The translations under genes and the position numbers were made by a program. This document shows positions 39,575 through 39,966 of a stretch of DNA of 39,966 nucleotides, piece after piece. Numbering within the stretch: the first letter of the stretch is position 1; the number at the start of each line of letters is the position of its first letter. This DNA is from Collinsella sp. TF08-11AT. Lineage in GTDB: Bacteria > Actinomycetota > Coriobacteriia > Coriobacteriales > Coriobacteriaceae. The notes beneath the pieces are model-generated. The model made no database searches. It was given only the letters and a program-made list of their open reading frames with translations, and had not been told where the DNA came from. The stretch lies in assembly GCF_003437035.1 (NCBI RefSeq), contig NZ_QSRL01000017.1, positions 1 through 39,966 of the forward strand, given 5' to 3'.

Positions 39575-39966
39575 CTACTCAATATAGCTGGGGTTCTTCT
39601 TGATGATCACGCGTGCAGCGATGAAGGAGACGACGATGGCGATGATGGCGACAACGCATGCCAGCACGAAGTTGCCCATGGACCCATCGGGAGCGATAAA
39701 GATGAGTGCCGAAAGAAGGCCGGGGCATGCTCCCGCAACATACTCTTTCAGAACAAAGATGCCTGCAGGGAGTCCAGCGCAGAGCGCGCCGATTGCCGTG
39801 CCGACAAGCAGGCGGGGACGCTCGATGAGGCAACCGTAGAACGCGGGCTCGGTTACGCCACAGAGTGCGGTGACGGCAACCGTGGTGACCATACCCCTCT
39901 TCTCTTTGTTTCCGGTAGTGTCGAGAAAGTTGGTGTAGCGCCCGATTCGAAGCGAGTCGGCCCTGC
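39575..39966 (-). CDS. PTS sugar permease EIIC, 3' part (gene cut by the window edge)
   Basis: The minus-strand frame is open from the right edge (39966) to TAG at 39575, giving the last 130 or so residues of a membrane permease. TALCGVTEPAFYGCLIERP is the EIIC block typical of the glucose/beta-glucoside/sucrose PTS class (GITEP motif). Two or three further hydrophobic helices follow and the chain ends NPSYIE. An internal ATG at 39892 is not the start, because coding continues upstream with RADSLRIGRYTNF. No EIIA domain is fused at the C-terminus. The sugar cannot be read from this part; a beta-glucoside-type substrate is a guess. Confidence 0.85.
   Translation of the reverse strand, partial: RADSLRIGRYTNFLDTTGNKEKRGMVTTVAVTALCGVTEPAFYGCLIERPRLLVGTAIGALCAGLPAGIFVLKEYVAGACPGLLSALIFIAPDGSMGNFVLACVVAIIAIVVSFIAARVIIKKNPSYIE

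Noticed and set aside
1..39966. CRISPR array
   Set aside because: The only regular repeats are the three-copy 185-bp tRNA-Val units and paired palindromes; none has CRISPR repeat and spacer lengths, and no cas gene is present.

Overview
The window looks like chromosomal DNA of a Collinsella-type member of the Coriobacteriia (Actinomycetota). This is inferred from high GC content, Collinsella-like codon use (heavy GCC/GAG/GTC), protein character, and gene order resembling that of Firmicutes: racemase-rph-rdgB, veg-ispE, greA-lysS-clpC, and disA-ispD-ispF-cysS-rlmB-yacP. No database was searched, so the genus is a judgement. Most of the window is conserved core genome. Unusual material is concentrated in the gaps and in one accessory segment.

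Left part (1-9860): an FMN riboswitch heads a riboflavin-uptake operon of the ECF type (RibU, a fused double ATPase, EcfT), followed closely by two paralogous flavin-binding PPOX proteins. A large hairpin closes this unit. Arginine biosynthesis argC-argJ-argB-argD follows, with ArgR-box-like palindromes in front. The 1.06 kb gap after argD holds a MITE-like AT-rich element and a roughly 185-bp tandem repeat built on copies of the tRNA-Val 3' end and terminator. The intact tRNA-Val is at the array's right edge.

Middle (10.9-27.7 kb): asnB, a MurE-type ligase lacking the meso-diaminopimelate signature, a Cof-type HAD hydrolase, murI, rph, rdgB, dtd, veg, ispE, tRNA-Pro, tatA, greA, lysS (with an added C-terminal tRNA-binding domain), a threonine/serine exporter-like protein and clpC. 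Several genes have readable promoters and intrinsic terminators. Four promoters share a TTGCGC/T -35 box.

Right part (27.7-40 kb): where Firmicutes carry radA between clpC and disA, this genome carries a RelB/DinJ-PIN toxin-antitoxin pair, pepD, a HipBA module on the minus strand with a 17-bp perfect operator palindrome, and mntP under a yybP-ykoY manganese riboswitch. The core string then resumes: disA-ispD-ispF-cysS-rlmB-yacP. After it come a decayed tRNA-Thr, an intact tRNA-Thr, several families of extragenic palindromes, and the 3' end of a PTS sugar permease gene cut by the right edge.

I found no CRISPR array, transposase, integrase or prophage. The best candidates for undescribed biology are the tRNA-Val-anchored array, the MITE-like element, the dispersed palindrome families, and the two toxin-antitoxin loci with their operators.
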